From positions 12,367,070 through 12,431,069 of the forward strand of contig JAJHZJ010000496.1 of the NCBI GenBank assembly GCA_023548195.1: a DNA stretch of 64,000 bases, given 5' to 3'. A program made the position numbers and the translations under genes. The notes under the pieces are model-generated. The model searched no databases. It saw only the letters and a program-made list of their open reading frames with translations, and was not told the origin of the DNA. Numbering within the stretch: the first letter of the stretch is position 1; every line of letters begins with the position of its first letter. This document shows, one piece after another, positions 11,946 to 22,527 of the stretch. This DNA comes from Bettongia penicillata ogilbyi. Lineage: Eukaryota > Chordata > Mammalia > Diprotodontia > Potoroidae.

Positions 11946-12190
11946 ATTTTTTTTCAAATATAGTTTTTACCAATATTTTTTGTTTGTACACATTTTGTAC
12001 ATCTCCATCTTTAGCTCCTAAAGAATAATCTCTTACAATAAAGAATATCTTTAAAAAGAGGAAAAGAAGTAAATATTTAGTAAAAAAAATTATTACCTTA
12101 AAAATCCCTGAAATTATATGCAATTTTTCAGTACTTGTGGACCCCCTACCATCTTTGGGGCCAAGTTTGTTCTTTACCATTTCTGTATAA
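11945..12190 (-). repeat. unclassified interspersed repeat, copy 1
   Basis: Similar in order and wording to 33300-33840: 'ctcttacaataaagaatat', 'aaaatccctgaaattatatgc' and 'ggggccaagtttgttcttta' against 'cccttacaacaaagaatttt' and 'ggggccaagcttgcttttta'. It may be an L1-type 3' UTR or another LINE tail. Family not recognised. Confidence 0.5.
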
Positions 12191-12209
12191 CCTCACCTCT
12201 CAATAGTAT

Positions 12210-12425
12210 CTTAAATTATATAATACTTTAAGGATTACTAAGTAGTTTCCTTATTACTAACTGTGAGATAAGTAGCCTAAATCTTTTTGCCCCTATTTCA
12301 TTGGTGAGAAAACTGAGACACATAGAAATAGAGACTTGCCCATGGTCACACAGCTAGAGAATCCTAGAACCAAGACTCAAACCCTAGTCTCCTAATTCCA
12401 GGAATAGAGCTCTTTTTGTCACAGC
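12210..12425 (-). repeat. MIR SINE
   Basis: Antisense MIR: 'ggtgagaaaactgagacac', 'ttgcccatggtcacacagct' and 'ctcaaaccctagtctcctaa'. Confidence 0.75.
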
Positions 12426-13271
12426 ATGTGACCTCAGATGCAAGGTGAGAAGACTGTCTTCCATGTTTTTTTGCATACTTCACTCTAGTGCCAATATCTG
12501 TTTAGCGCTCAATGACATTCTTTATGCCTTTAAGAGCTTAGGAACCAGTGTTGCAGTCAGTTGCACCAGACCTGTTTGATCATGGTTTCCAGTAAGGACT
12601 AGAAACACCCCTATCTTTGTTCCCTGGACTTCTCCTGGCTTTCCTGGGCTTTGTTCCAAACAGGTGTTCCAGGTACTATACTAGGTAGGCATTGGGTGGG
12701 GTGGGGCAGGGCAGTGTATGTTGGTGGGATTGTTTGAGCAAGCTTATTTCCTGGTTATCTTGAAAAATATCAGAATGGGAACTTCCTGACTTCATCATTT
12801 ACTGTAATAGCTGGTCTCAGATATCACCTTGTGAAAAGTTCATATAACATGTGGTCTCACTGCCATGAATCTGTGATTTTTGTCAATGTTGGTGGTCCAT
12901 CCACTGAGGTAGGTTCCTATTCTTCCATGTCTGTACCCATGCCATGTGAGTCTTGTCCATACCTTCTTGTAAATTTATGTTCTGGAGAGGCAGCTCACTA
13001 TCATTCTTCTGACATTGTATAACATGTACTACACATAATTTAAAAAATTTTAAAAGGTCTTTTTTTAGGCTATGGACTATAACTTCATATAAACCAGTTT
13101 CTCAAGATCTGACTTTTTCCTTTTTAACTCAGAAAGAATTTATGATCAGTTATTTCAGTGTATTCCATAGACTCTTATTCCCCCTGACTTTCCAGTCAAG
13201 GTGAGGAAATTGGAATAATCTTTGCTTCTCATTTGCCATTTCCAGGTTTTCTTTCTCTTCCTATTGCCCAG
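12426..13271. other. unique DNA; no gene seen
   Basis: No recognised repeat or exon. Contains a short G-rich tract at 12694-12711. Confidence 0.4.
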
Positions 13272-13845
13272 TGAAACAGCAAGAACCCTGGCATACACAG
13301 GAAGGCCTGCTATACATGTTCTTAGATCTGCCTTTCTAAAAGGAAAGCAACTTTTGAAAGAGTCAGTAATCACTTTAATCAAGCACATATCATTCACTTA
13401 GTTCAGGGGAAAAAGTCAACATCTTGAATTTCAGAGAAAATACAAACAAAGAAACAAAGATCAACCAACAGATAGGGTTTCCAGTTGTCTGACCATAAGC
13501 AATACATACATCACAGATCAACAGACAGATCCAACTGTCTGATCACAAGAATATATACGTAGTTGCCAGAGAGAGAAGCACCAACAGCTGAGTTTTCAAA
13601 ACCTGGGGGCTCCTTGGCAGCTGCCCAGAGTCTCATCTAGCCAAACAAACACTTCCAATGAGTAAGCCTCAAAGTAAAACTTCACCTCAGAGTATTTGTA
13701 CACTTTTCAGAGCCAGAGAGCATCACAACACTTGAGAACCAATGCCTCGTTAGAAATTAAGAAAAGATGTAGGCCTCCCCTAATCAAGCTTCTCTTAATG
13801 GGCAGGCCCATCAATGGGTGGGGAAGATTTTTAACTCTCATTACA
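13272..13845 (-). mobile_element. solo ERV LTR (copy A)
   Basis: About 574 bp. On the - strand it starts TGTAATGAGAG and ends TTTCA, the TG...CA ends of an LTR. 'cctag' (13846-13850) and 'cccag' (13267-13271) flank it as a 5-bp target-site duplication with one mismatch. Inside, on the - strand, is an ATTAAA signal in 'gattaaagtgattactgac'. The same family recurs at 24954-26006. No gag, pol or env sequence adjoins it. The family name is not recognised. Confidence 0.75.
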
Positions 13846-14029
13846 CCTAGTAGCCTCACCTACTTTGAAGTTTACTCTATCACTAAATCAGAATCCAGAT
13901 AGCTACATCTACACATCTTGCACATCACATGGATACCTCCTGCCATTGTCTCCTTGATTTCCATCTCGCATGATGATGTAGTTCTTCTGTTTGCCAAGGC
14001 CAACCCCATACCAGCACTGGTGATAACCT

Positions 14030-14770
14030 TCCATCCCATTTCCTTCAGCAGAATGCCCCCTTCATCATTCCCATTCTCTCATTCATCTTCATTCTCTCCT
14101 TGTCTACTGGCTCATTCCTTACCTTTTATTCTCATTCTCAACCCCCCAAACCCTTCACTTGATTCATCCCTGTTATTATTCTGTATCTCTCCTGCCTCTT
14201 GTGGCTAAGCTCCTTGAGAAAACCATTTATTATGGATACCTCCACTTCTCCTCTCATTCTCTTCTTAGCTCTGTCTTAACCTCATCATTCAGCTGAAGCT
14301 GTTCTCTCAAGTCACCTATTCCAATGGCCTTTTCTGAATCCTCATTTTTTGATCTCTCAGCAGATTTTGACACTGCTGATCACTCTCTCCTTGACACTCT
14401 TTTCTCTGTAGGTTTTTTTGGGACACCACTCTCTCTTGGTTCTCCTTCTACCTGTCTGACCATTCCCTCTAAGTCTCTTTTTCTGGATCATCATCTGGGT
14501 CATGTCTACTAACCATGGGTGTCCCTCTTGTCTTTTCCCTTTATACTTCACTTGGTGATTTCATCAGTTCCCATGGATTCAATTATCATCTCTATGCTGA
14601 TGATTCTCAAATCAACTTTTCCAGCCCTAACCTCTTTGTTGATATCCAGTCTCCCATTTCCAGTTGTCTATTAGACATCTTGAACTGGATTCCATTAGGT
14701 GTCTTAAATTCAAAATATCCAGAACTGAATTCATTTTCTTTCCTCCCAAGCTCTTAGACTCGACCAATAT
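14030..14770 (+). mobile_element. L2 LINE fragment with decayed reverse transcriptase
   Basis: Sense-strand L2 ORF2 fossil. The first frame (14324-14512) includes 'DLSADFDTADHSLLDTL', matching the LINE-2 RT block with the first catalytic Asp. The second frame (14515-14757) includes '[11 protein letters not shown]' and '[12 protein letters not shown]', which holds the YADD catalytic motif. The frames are broken by stops and frameshifts and the element is 5'- and 3'-truncated. Ancient and inactive. Confidence 0.9.
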
Positions 14771-14864
14771 TTTCATATACACGCTACCCTTATAATTGAG
14801 GAATAGGATCTTAAGCTAATAAATGCTTATACTTTACTATCACAATATAATTAAAATCTTTTGT

Positions 14865-15060
14865 GAAGTTGTTAATTATTCTTTAGCAGATAGCTACTTT
14901 TTACTGGTGTTATGTCCATATGCATAATATTGCTGTGAAATATGCAAATCAGCTGGGTTTCCGTTCACATGCTTGTTCTCAAAGCTAATTGTTTACTTAT
15001 TTAAAGAAATAACTGCCTAGATTGTAGCCATTAATAAATTTAGTTTTGTGCTTATATTTT
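14865..15060. promoter_or_regulatory. candidate conserved non-coding element with octamer site
   Basis: Repeat-free AT-rich block with a perfect POU octamer ATGCAAAT (14942-14949), a nearby 'atatgcataatat', and TAAT cores ('gttaattattc', 'cattaataaattt'). Enhancer-like texture only. No conservation data. Confidence 0.3.
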
Positions 15061-15084
15061 TTTTAGTCTTTCTAATTCAGACTA

Positions 15085-15335
15085 GCAGTTTTAGCAGTGG
15101 TTTAGTGGTTAGAGTGCTGGACCTGGAGTCAGGAAGATGTAGATTCAAATCCAGCCTCAAATACTTCCTTTATGTGACCCTGGGAAAGCCACTTAACCTA
15201 TATTCAATTCACTTATCTATAAAAAAGGAATTATAATTGCACTCACCTCCAAAGGTTGCCGTGAGGATCAAATGTGGCTTATGTCAAACTCTATTTTAGC
15301 CTTAAAGTACTATATAAATTCTAGCAGTTGTTATC
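15085..15335 (+). repeat. CORE-SINE
   Basis: 'gtttagtggttagagtgct', 'ctggagtcaggaagatgta', 'atgtgaccctgggaaagcca' and 'ggttgccgtgaggatcaaat', in sense order and nearly complete. Confidence 0.8.
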
Positions 15336-15389
15336 AATCAGAATGAGTAAAAATTATATTTTTATGAGATCTATAAAGGAAATATGAGG

Positions 15390-15745
15390 GAATGTGATAT
15401 AATGATATTCTACTAGGATTAGAGTCAGGAAAACCTAGGTCCAAAGATTTATAATAATATTAAGAGTCAGCATATATTGTACTAGGCTTGGAATTAGGAA
15501 GACCTGGGTTCATATCCTACCTCTGACACTATCTGCTGTGGTGCTGCTTTCTTACTTAACCTTTATATGCTTCAAGTAATTCCCTGGGACTCAGAAGGGA
15601 CACTGAGTCAGGAGATCCAGGTTTGAATCTTCACTTGCTACTTACATCATTGTGATCTTGGATATATCACTTAATTTCTGTAAACCTCAGTTTCCTCATC
15701 CATGAAGTGAGGATGCTGGACTGGATACCCACTTAATCTCTAAAT
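15390..15745 (+). repeat. cluster of three partial MIR/SINE copies
   Basis: Three successive sense fragments: 15390-15455 ('gattagagtcaggaaaacct'), 15475-15590 ('attaggaagacctgggttca') and 15590-15745 ('gagtcaggagatccaggttt' through 'cagtttcctcatccatgaag'). Confidence 0.65.
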
Positions 15746-16390
15746 ATGAACAATGAATTCAAAGGAGGGGTGCAGTTTTCATAAGTAAAGGGAATTCTCA
15801 TCCTGATGGATGCCGTTAAAATCGGTTTTCTTATATGTTCGCATTTAAAGATAGTTTTGTTACTTCCAAAGACATGTAATAGTCACAAAGAGTCCCTTTC
15901 GTTCCACTTTGGCCCACTTTGTTTTCAGAGATGATGATGAGTCTTCCCCCCCTCCCTCATACCTTTTGTGACTAAGTTTGCACATCTTGTCCAGACTGGA
16001 AGGGCAACAGCCATTCTTGGGTAAATCCCCATTACTGATCTACTGACAGGCTCAGTACTTTAATCTCTTCTGTTTTTCCAACCTGGGACAGCTCACTGTT
16101 TTTTAGGCAGTCTGCTGGTCCTCCCTTCCTGAGGATTCTCTATATTAATGCTGGCATTAATGTGCAGTATTAATGCATTGCCCTCACCCACCCACTCACT
16201 GCAGGTTGGAACTCCCTTATTCAAGGCATCCACCAGCCTTAACCTCCACAGTAGCAGTGACTGCAGGCATGTGCCACCATTTAAATCTGTCTGATAATTT
16301 CCCCTAGAATAGTCCCCAGATGATGCTTTACAAAGTGGGCCACATTAGCAATGCCAAAGGGCAGATCTTGGATTTCTCCTTCTGACTTCT
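15746..16390. other. unique DNA; no gene seen
   Basis: No recognised repeat or exon. Contains a small cluster of 'attaatg' words at 16143-16178. Confidence 0.35.
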
Positions 16391-16394
16391 CTTG

Positions 16395-16590
16395 GACAGG
16401 CAACAAGATGATCAACTTCAAGTTGGAAAGGCCTTAGGAGCTGGTCCAATGCTCTCATTTTACAGATGTGGAGACAGAGGTCCAGAATAGGGAAGGGATT
16501 TGGTCAATGTCACATAGAAAATGTCAGAACTAGGGTGTAAAACTCAGTCTTTTGATTTCAAATCCTGTGTTCTCTCTACTCCATCATTAC
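16395..16590 (-). repeat. MIR SINE
   Basis: Antisense MIR: 'caagttggaaaggccttagg', 'cattttacagatgtggagac', 'tcacatagaaaatgtcagaa'. Confidence 0.7.
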
Positions 16591-17220
16591 TGACTAAAAT
16601 ATAATAGTACATAATTCTCAGCATTGTCTCAATGGTTATCCTTCTCCAGCTATTCATGTTTTCAATCCCAACAATTGATAGTTGCAGACACTAGCCTGTA
16701 ATGCAAGTTTCACCTCAGGTTAGCTGGCTCAGTTGGCTCCACTGAAAGTAACTGAAGGTTTATGGACTTCAAGTACACAGGCAGCAAATGCTCTCCCTTA
16801 GAAGTCCACAGAGCCATACCCCCAGGGATGCACTGAAGACAGCTCTGAGCCAGATCTGTGCGTGAACCCTGGACACAACTCCCATGCAAGAAAGACCCAG
16901 GGCAGGCCCTACAGGGGAAGGGAGTCAATGAGACGCACAAATGCTGGCAAAAACCATCCTACCAGAGCGTCAGGGCTGGATGGATCAGCACTCTCTACCT
17001 TTCTATGAGTTCATGAAACTGATTCCACACAGATCAAAACCAGCAACGAGGAGACACCTCAATGGAGGGAGGGGGTTCTGCTGCCTTCTACCTACATGAC
17101 GGCTGGTGGCCGCTGCATTTGCAGGGTCCAGATGGATCTGAGGTGTTCTGTGGCTGTGCATAGCCCAAGGGCTTACTCGCCCCATCTATGTCTCAAACCC
17201 AGCATGTGGCTTTTGGAGCT
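16591..17220. other. unassigned stretch; no gene seen
   Basis: Moderately GC-rich, with no repeat recognised. Short - strand open frames (16710-16940, 17003-17185) lack protein features. Confidence 0.35.
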
Positions 17221-17224
17221 TCCT

Positions 17225-17470
17225 TTTTAAGAGGCAGCTACATGGCTCCGTGGATAGAGGGCTGAACGTCTTAACCTCTGCCTCAATTTCCTCAACTGTA
17301 AAATGGGGATAATAAAAGCACCTACCTCTTAACTTCTATTTGCTTCGGCTTCCTCAACACTAAAATGGAATGATAATAGCACCTACCTTGCAGGTTGTGG
17401 TGAGAACCAAATGAGAAAATATTTGTTAAAAAAAAAAAAAGACTTAGCCCAGTGCCTGTCACATAGCAGG
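17225..17470 (+). repeat. marsupial SINE pair with internal poly(A)
   Basis: Head 'gaggcagctacatggctccg', then 'ctcaatttcctcaactgtaa' twice with small variation, and a MIR-like 'cccagtgcctgtcacatag' end. Looks like two overlapping partial copies. Confidence 0.65.
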
Positions 17471-17577
17471 TACTATATACATGTTTGGTTTTTACTTTTC
17501 CCTTCTCTTGTAACCCAAGGATATCCATGTCTATTTTTGCATAGCATGATCAGAAATCCATAAGCATATAATGCCAA

Positions 17578-17756
17578 TTTTTTCCTTTCCTTTCCTTTCC
17601 TTTCCTTTCCTTTCCTTTCCTTTCCTTTCCTTTCCTTTCCTTTCCTTTCCTTTCCTTTCCTTTCCTTTCCTTTCCTTTCCTTTCCTTTCCTTTCCTTTCC
17701 TTTCCTTTCCTTTCCTTTCCTTTCCTTTCCTTTCCTTTCCTTTCCTTTCATTTCCT
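17578..17756 (+). repeat. (TTTCC)n pentanucleotide array, about 35 units
   Basis: About 175 bp of near-perfect TTTCC repeat, followed by a degenerate pyrimidine tract to 17815. Every frame stays open, which gives false low-complexity ORFs on both strands. Confidence 0.97.
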
Positions 17757-17819
17757 TTTTTTCTCTTCCCCTCCCCTCCTCTCCTCTTTTCTCCTGTCCT
17801 CTCTTCTCCTCTCATTTCA

Positions 17820-18285
17820 GATTTGGGGAGTGAGTTCAGGAGTTAACTGGTCATCCTGAGACAGGTATTGCCAACTCAAAGGGACCCACCCCTAGCAAAA
17901 ATAGAAGCAAAAACTGAAACAAAACTTCTAATTCCACTATTATCTCCTTCCTTATGATGCAAGTGGTGATCATCCCACCTACTCTTTCCATGGACTATGC
18001 CTCTGTCCTCTCTTTCCCCTAAATTCCATGCCTATAGACCCCTAATGCAGGTAGCCCTCAAAATTTCTGTGTACATTATGCCTTAAGTTTCCTCTAATTT
18101 TGTGTTTGGCATTCTTCTCCTTTCTCCCCTACCTCTGTCAGTAGCCCAATTTCCCTTTATTTCTTAGCAGGAGTCATTTCTTCTTGGTCCATTGCCTTTT
18201 CCCAAGACTCTTTTCATCTCTTTTGTGTAGTAATGCACCATATTCACTAGTCTTGCCCACTTTCATGTCAGATAACTAGTACATG
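17820..18285. other. unassigned stretch; no gene seen
   Basis: Pyrimidine-rich unique DNA without recognised repeat or exon. Confidence 0.3.
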
Positions 18286-18289
18286 AAAC

Positions 18290-18366
18290 ATGGCATTGTA
18301 GGTAGTACTTTCAACTTGGAGTCAGGCAGGTGTGAATTCAGATCTTGTAGTTTACTGGAATCTGGT
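18290..18366 (+). repeat. SINE fragment
   Basis: 'catggcattgtaggtagtac' and 'ttggagtcaggcaggtgtga' resemble the SINE head and internal block. Confidence 0.5.
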
Positions 18367-18545
18367 TCAAGATTTCTGAAAGGCAGTTAGAGATGCAAGA
18401 GTAGAGGTTAGGGCAGGATAGGTAGATTTGAGAAGCATCAGATAGAGATGGTTATTAAATCCATGGGAACTGATGAGATCACCTAGTAAAGTAGTAGAGA
18501 GGGAGAAGAGAAAAGGGACAGAATGTAGTACAGGATCTGGGTGAT
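18367..18545 (-). mobile_element. L2 LINE fragment
   Basis: On the - strand it encodes 'SLSTTLLGDLISSHGFNNHLY', nearly the same words as the L2 peptide at 14530 ('[18 protein letters not shown]'). The YADD segment is degraded. Confidence 0.8.
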
Positions 18546-18789
18546 CAATATATTTTCCCTCAAATTCACCTTTCTCACAGAGGGGACAATTCATCATGTT
18601 CTTGGGGGGGGGTCTCTCAGGACAGACAAGTTTCACCCAGAGAGACACTTTTTTTTCCCATGAGTAGAACGGTAACCAAAAGGTGAAGCTTCAGTCACTG
18701 GATAAGGGGAAATTACAAAGGTGCACATTTTGGCTTGCTCTGAGGAAGTCTATCCTGCCAGTCTGAGCTCCAGAACTTGCTGATTTTTG

Positions 18790-19430
18790 TCAGTTATCAC
18801 CATACTTTCAGTCACCCAGGTTAGTATTTTCAACATTGCCTATTACTCTCCTTCATCCCACACATCCAATCAAGCCTTCGTACTGGCTACAACTTGTGCC
18901 TGGAATGTGCTTACTTCCTCCTCACTTTAATCTTGGAAAATCCCTCATTTCCATCTAGATGCACCTCAGGTGTGACCTTCTGTATGAAACTCATTCTGAT
19001 ACCCTCAAATAACAAAGCACTTCCTCCTTAACTACCCTATATTTAAGTATCTCATATTTATTTTTATTCATACTTTCAGTCATTTTTAGTCATGTCTGCC
19101 TTTTTGTGATCCTATTTGGAGTTTTCTTGGCAGAGATAGTTTCCCATTTCTTTTTCCAGCTTATTTTGCAAATGAGAAAACTGAGGCAAATAGGCTTAAG
19201 CAATTTACTCAGGGTCACACAGCTAGTAAGTGTCTGAGGTCAAATTTGAACTCAGGTCCTCTTCACTGCAGGACTGGCACTCTATCCACTGCACCACCTA
19301 GATGCCTTATAGCAATATTATATATACTTAATATACATGTTGTCAATGCCTGATAGATTATAAAGCCCTTAAGAGCAGGAACTGTTCCTAGCACCTAACG
19401 CCTAGTGCAGTGGGCATTTAAGAAACTGTC
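18790..19430 (+). mobile_element. L2 LINE 3' end, split by a SINE
   Basis: 'cttcatcccacacatccaat', 'cttgtgcctggaatgtgctt' and 'tgtatgaaactcattctgat' are the L2 3' region. After the SINE at 19075-19312 it resumes with 'ttaagagcaggaactgttcc'. Confidence 0.75.
19075..19312 (-). repeat. marsupial CORE-SINE, full length
   Basis: Antisense full-length copy: 'gtgatcctatttggagtttt' at the left, 'gggtcacacagctagtaagt' in the middle and 'ccactgcaccacctagatgc' (tRNA-like head) at the right. Inserted in the L2 3' end. Confidence 0.85.
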
Positions 19431-19434
19431 CTAT

Positions 19435-19815
19435 GAGGGCTGTTTGAAGAACTGGGAACATTTAGCTTGGAGAAGAAACAGATTAGGGAAGACATGATTA
19501 GTATCCAAGTATTTGAAATGCTGTTATATCATTTGAAAACCTTCCTCAGATGGAACCACAAGTAACAATAGATGCAAAGAGGCAGGTCTGGGTGTCATGT
19601 AAGGGGAGACTTCATATGCTCAGTGCCTTCCAAAGGTAGAAGGGTTATCTCAGGAGTTAGTGGATCACTGGTCACTCGAAGTCTTTGGGCAAATGCTGTA
19701 CATTAAGTTTTTGAGTATTGTAAGGGAAACCTTTTCTTTCTTTAAGATATGGATTAGACTAGACGGTGACTAAAATTTTTTGAAACTCTTTGATCCTTCA
19801 ATTCTGATTCTCTTC
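19435..19815 (+). repeat. L3/CR1 fragment, sense orientation
   Basis: 'ttagcttggagaagaaacag', 'gtatccaagtatttgaaatg', 'aggcaggtctgggtgtcatg' and 'atggattagactagacggtg' follow the sense order of the L3/CR1 3' end, opposite in orientation to most L3 copies here. Confidence 0.7.
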
Positions 19816-19849
19816 CCCATTTCTCCCCACTCTCGCCCCATCCTTTGGT

Positions 19850-20070
19850 TTCTTATGAAGCTGTTAGATGGTACAGTAGATAGAAGACTGGCCTTGGGCC
19901 CATGAAGACCTGAGTTCAGATCCCATCTCAGATACTTACTAGTTTTTTGACCCTGAGCAAGTCACTCACTCAGTCTCAGTTTCCTCACCTGTAAAACATA
20001 GAGTTGTCATCTCATAGAATTGTTGTGAACAAATGACATTTATATAAAGCACTTCTTAAATATTAATATG
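19850..20070 (+). repeat. marsupial/MIR SINE
   Basis: 'gatggtacagtagatagaag', 'atgaagacctgagttcagat' and 'cagtttcctcacctgtaaaa' in sense order. Confidence 0.8.
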
Positions 20071-20324
20071 CTACATACAGATTCCAGCTACTCTTATTTC
20101 ATCCTTTTTTCAGGGCTTTCAATTAATAGGATTACCTGTCAAAAGAAGGTACCTTTGAACTGATGGAATTCATTAATTTGCTCTATGAGGGCACATCAAG
20201 TTATCATATACCCAGCATAGCAGTCAAAGTATCAAAAGACAATAAAGATTTGACCCCAAGTTTCTTATAATTCACCAAGGAAGTGCCCTTTTATCTCCAT
20301 CACAGGAATTTCCTGTTCTATCCA

Positions 20325-20545
20325 GAGCCTATGACAGGGGCTACATGCCTCAATGGATAGGCATTGGAATTGGGATCAGGACTAGCTGGGTTTAAGGCCT
20401 GCCTCAGGTATTTAGTAGTTCTATGACTGGTTAGCCTCAATTTCCTTGTCTAGTAAATGGGAGGGAGGGAGGGAGGAATTCAATGTCCTTTAAAATCTCT
20501 TTTGTCTCTAGAGCTATAATTTTATAAACTCCTTCCAGCATGCCC
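20325..20545 (+). repeat. SINE with GGGA-rich stretch
   Basis: 'catgcctcaatggataggca', 'gcctgcctcaggtatttag' and 'caatttccttgtctagtaaa', then four GGGA units. Confidence 0.7.
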
Positions 20546-21815
20546 TAGCTTCCTAATCATATGTCTATCATAGATAGGAGGGGCTGCTTCTGAGCTCTGA
20601 CATGGGCTGGTAAAGTCAAGTGTGAGATTTTAACACCTGTGGGACATACACTCAGAGAGTATAGTCAATTTAATTCATAACAATCCCATTGTAGTCATGG
20701 CATGAGTGAAAATCTGACCTTATCCCATCTCTTTCACCATTCAAAGTCATGTCACCTATAGTTCCTGTCCCTGCCTGAACTTCCGTACATGACCTGATCC
20801 TTTTAAGGCTGCAAGAGAAGTTGCTCCATCTTGAATTGTTGAGACTATTAATCCCTAGACGACTTGCTCTGTAAGACAAGTCCTGCATTTTGAAGCCAGA
20901 GGCAGAGCCTTGCTACTGTCTACACACCACCTTGGTGGGTTCTCTCACTTTTCAATTTGTATTTCAGATGCTTTGTACAGTTGTGCACTAATGCTTAGTA
21001 AAGGAGTCATTTGTTCAAAGGATAAAGGATTGTTTTATTCTTTGCAATTCTATCTCCAGTTCCTAGTAGGTAGCAGGTGCTTATTGAAGGTTTGTTGATT
21101 GGTGGTTTGACTGATAGGTGTTTCCAACTGCCTTACCACCATATAGGCCTCAATATTGCTTCTGGTTTTGAGATATGAAGGAACACATGCCCTAGTTTTG
21201 CCCGGCTAGTTATGCTTGAATTATGGTCTATAAGATCAACAAAGGGAGATAGTTCCCTTTCTAATTGCATCAATCCAGGGTAAGTAGACCCTATCCACTT
21301 GTAAGTATACCTGGTCAAAGAAAGATAAACACAAAATTTGATAAAATTTCTTTGGTGTCCTCCTTTCCTCATCGGTGACTCCTTCCCTGGGATCATCATT
21401 TTGGGAAGGACCTTAACCATACTTCACCTCATTCTTGCCTTGACTAAAATTTTCCTCCTTCTCCTGTCCTTTCTCTCATACCCCAGTTTGTTTTCAAGCA
21501 CACTTTTATGTGTCATCTCCCTTCATCAGAATTTAATTATAGTGACTGTCTTGTTACCTTGTCTGTGTATTTCCAGTACTTAGAGTAGTGCCTATTAGGG
21601 AGTACTTAATAAATAGGAAGCACTTAATCAATGCTCTACTTATCTGTCTATCTATCTATGGGTGATGTTAATGAATAATTGGTCATCTTAGCTGAATTTA
21701 TATGCTCCCTTTCCTCCCTCTCAGAGAAGGTGCCCAGTCTAACCACATGGTATTACTCATCATTTTTTTTAAAGGATGGGAAAGAAATCTTAGGCATTCT
21801 AATTAGATATACAAC
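20546..21815. other. mostly unique DNA with two L2 3' tails
   Basis: No gene seen. L2-like tails lie at 20990-21110 ('cagttcctagtaggtagcag') and 21530-21640 ('tatttccagtacttagagta', 'acttaataaataggaag'). A GATA/TCTA mini-repeat lies near 21645. Confidence 0.4.
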
Positions 21816-22527
21816 TTCTGAGTTTCGGCAGATGGACCAAACCATGCTGAGGGTAACCAAGGGGTCTTAAACCCATTGGTGAGTTAGGGGAGTGTCTCCC
21901 CCAAGAATGTGAAGACTTCCTTTGGTGGAATGGGCAGATCAGAACAATTTGTTCCAACAGCCATGAAGGCAGCTGAAGCAGGTGATGTGGAGTGCTTAGA
22001 GCTTGGCTAGACACTGAAGACTCCAAGGTCATCCACTGCATCCTGAACCATCACCAGCTGTTTTGACTCTGTCCTGCTACTGGACTATGATGACTGTGGA
22101 GGAGAGAGTGAGGCTGATGACTTCAGGCAACTTTGCCTCATTTAAATTCAATTTACACATGAATCAAAAGACATCACCTATCCCATTCTACTATTATGCC
22201 TCAAAGTACTGTGGTGACAGGCAAATGATGAAGCAGCAGGTGTGGATACACTGGGAGCTATAGTCACAACCCTGTACACAGGCGGCCCAGGCCATAGGGT
22301 TGTTTCTCACTAGAAGCAGCAGTGGGACTTGGCAGCCCCCTGGTTGTCTGAGCAGTCTTTTAAGGATTGTACTGCTCACCTCCTGGTGTGAGGAAGGGGG
22401 CTAGAAAAGATGCCTTAAACATTGTCTGCTTACCCAGCTCTGACCTGATTACTGCAGCAGGTGGGAAATCCCACTATGTGGTAAAAACACAAAAAAGTGT
22501 GCAAAATGCACAAAAATATCTGCAAAG

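Noticed and set aside
17473..17846. Long open frames of 'ERKGK' or 'FLSFP' repeats on both strands
   Set aside because: A five-base repeat without stops is open in every frame; no gene.
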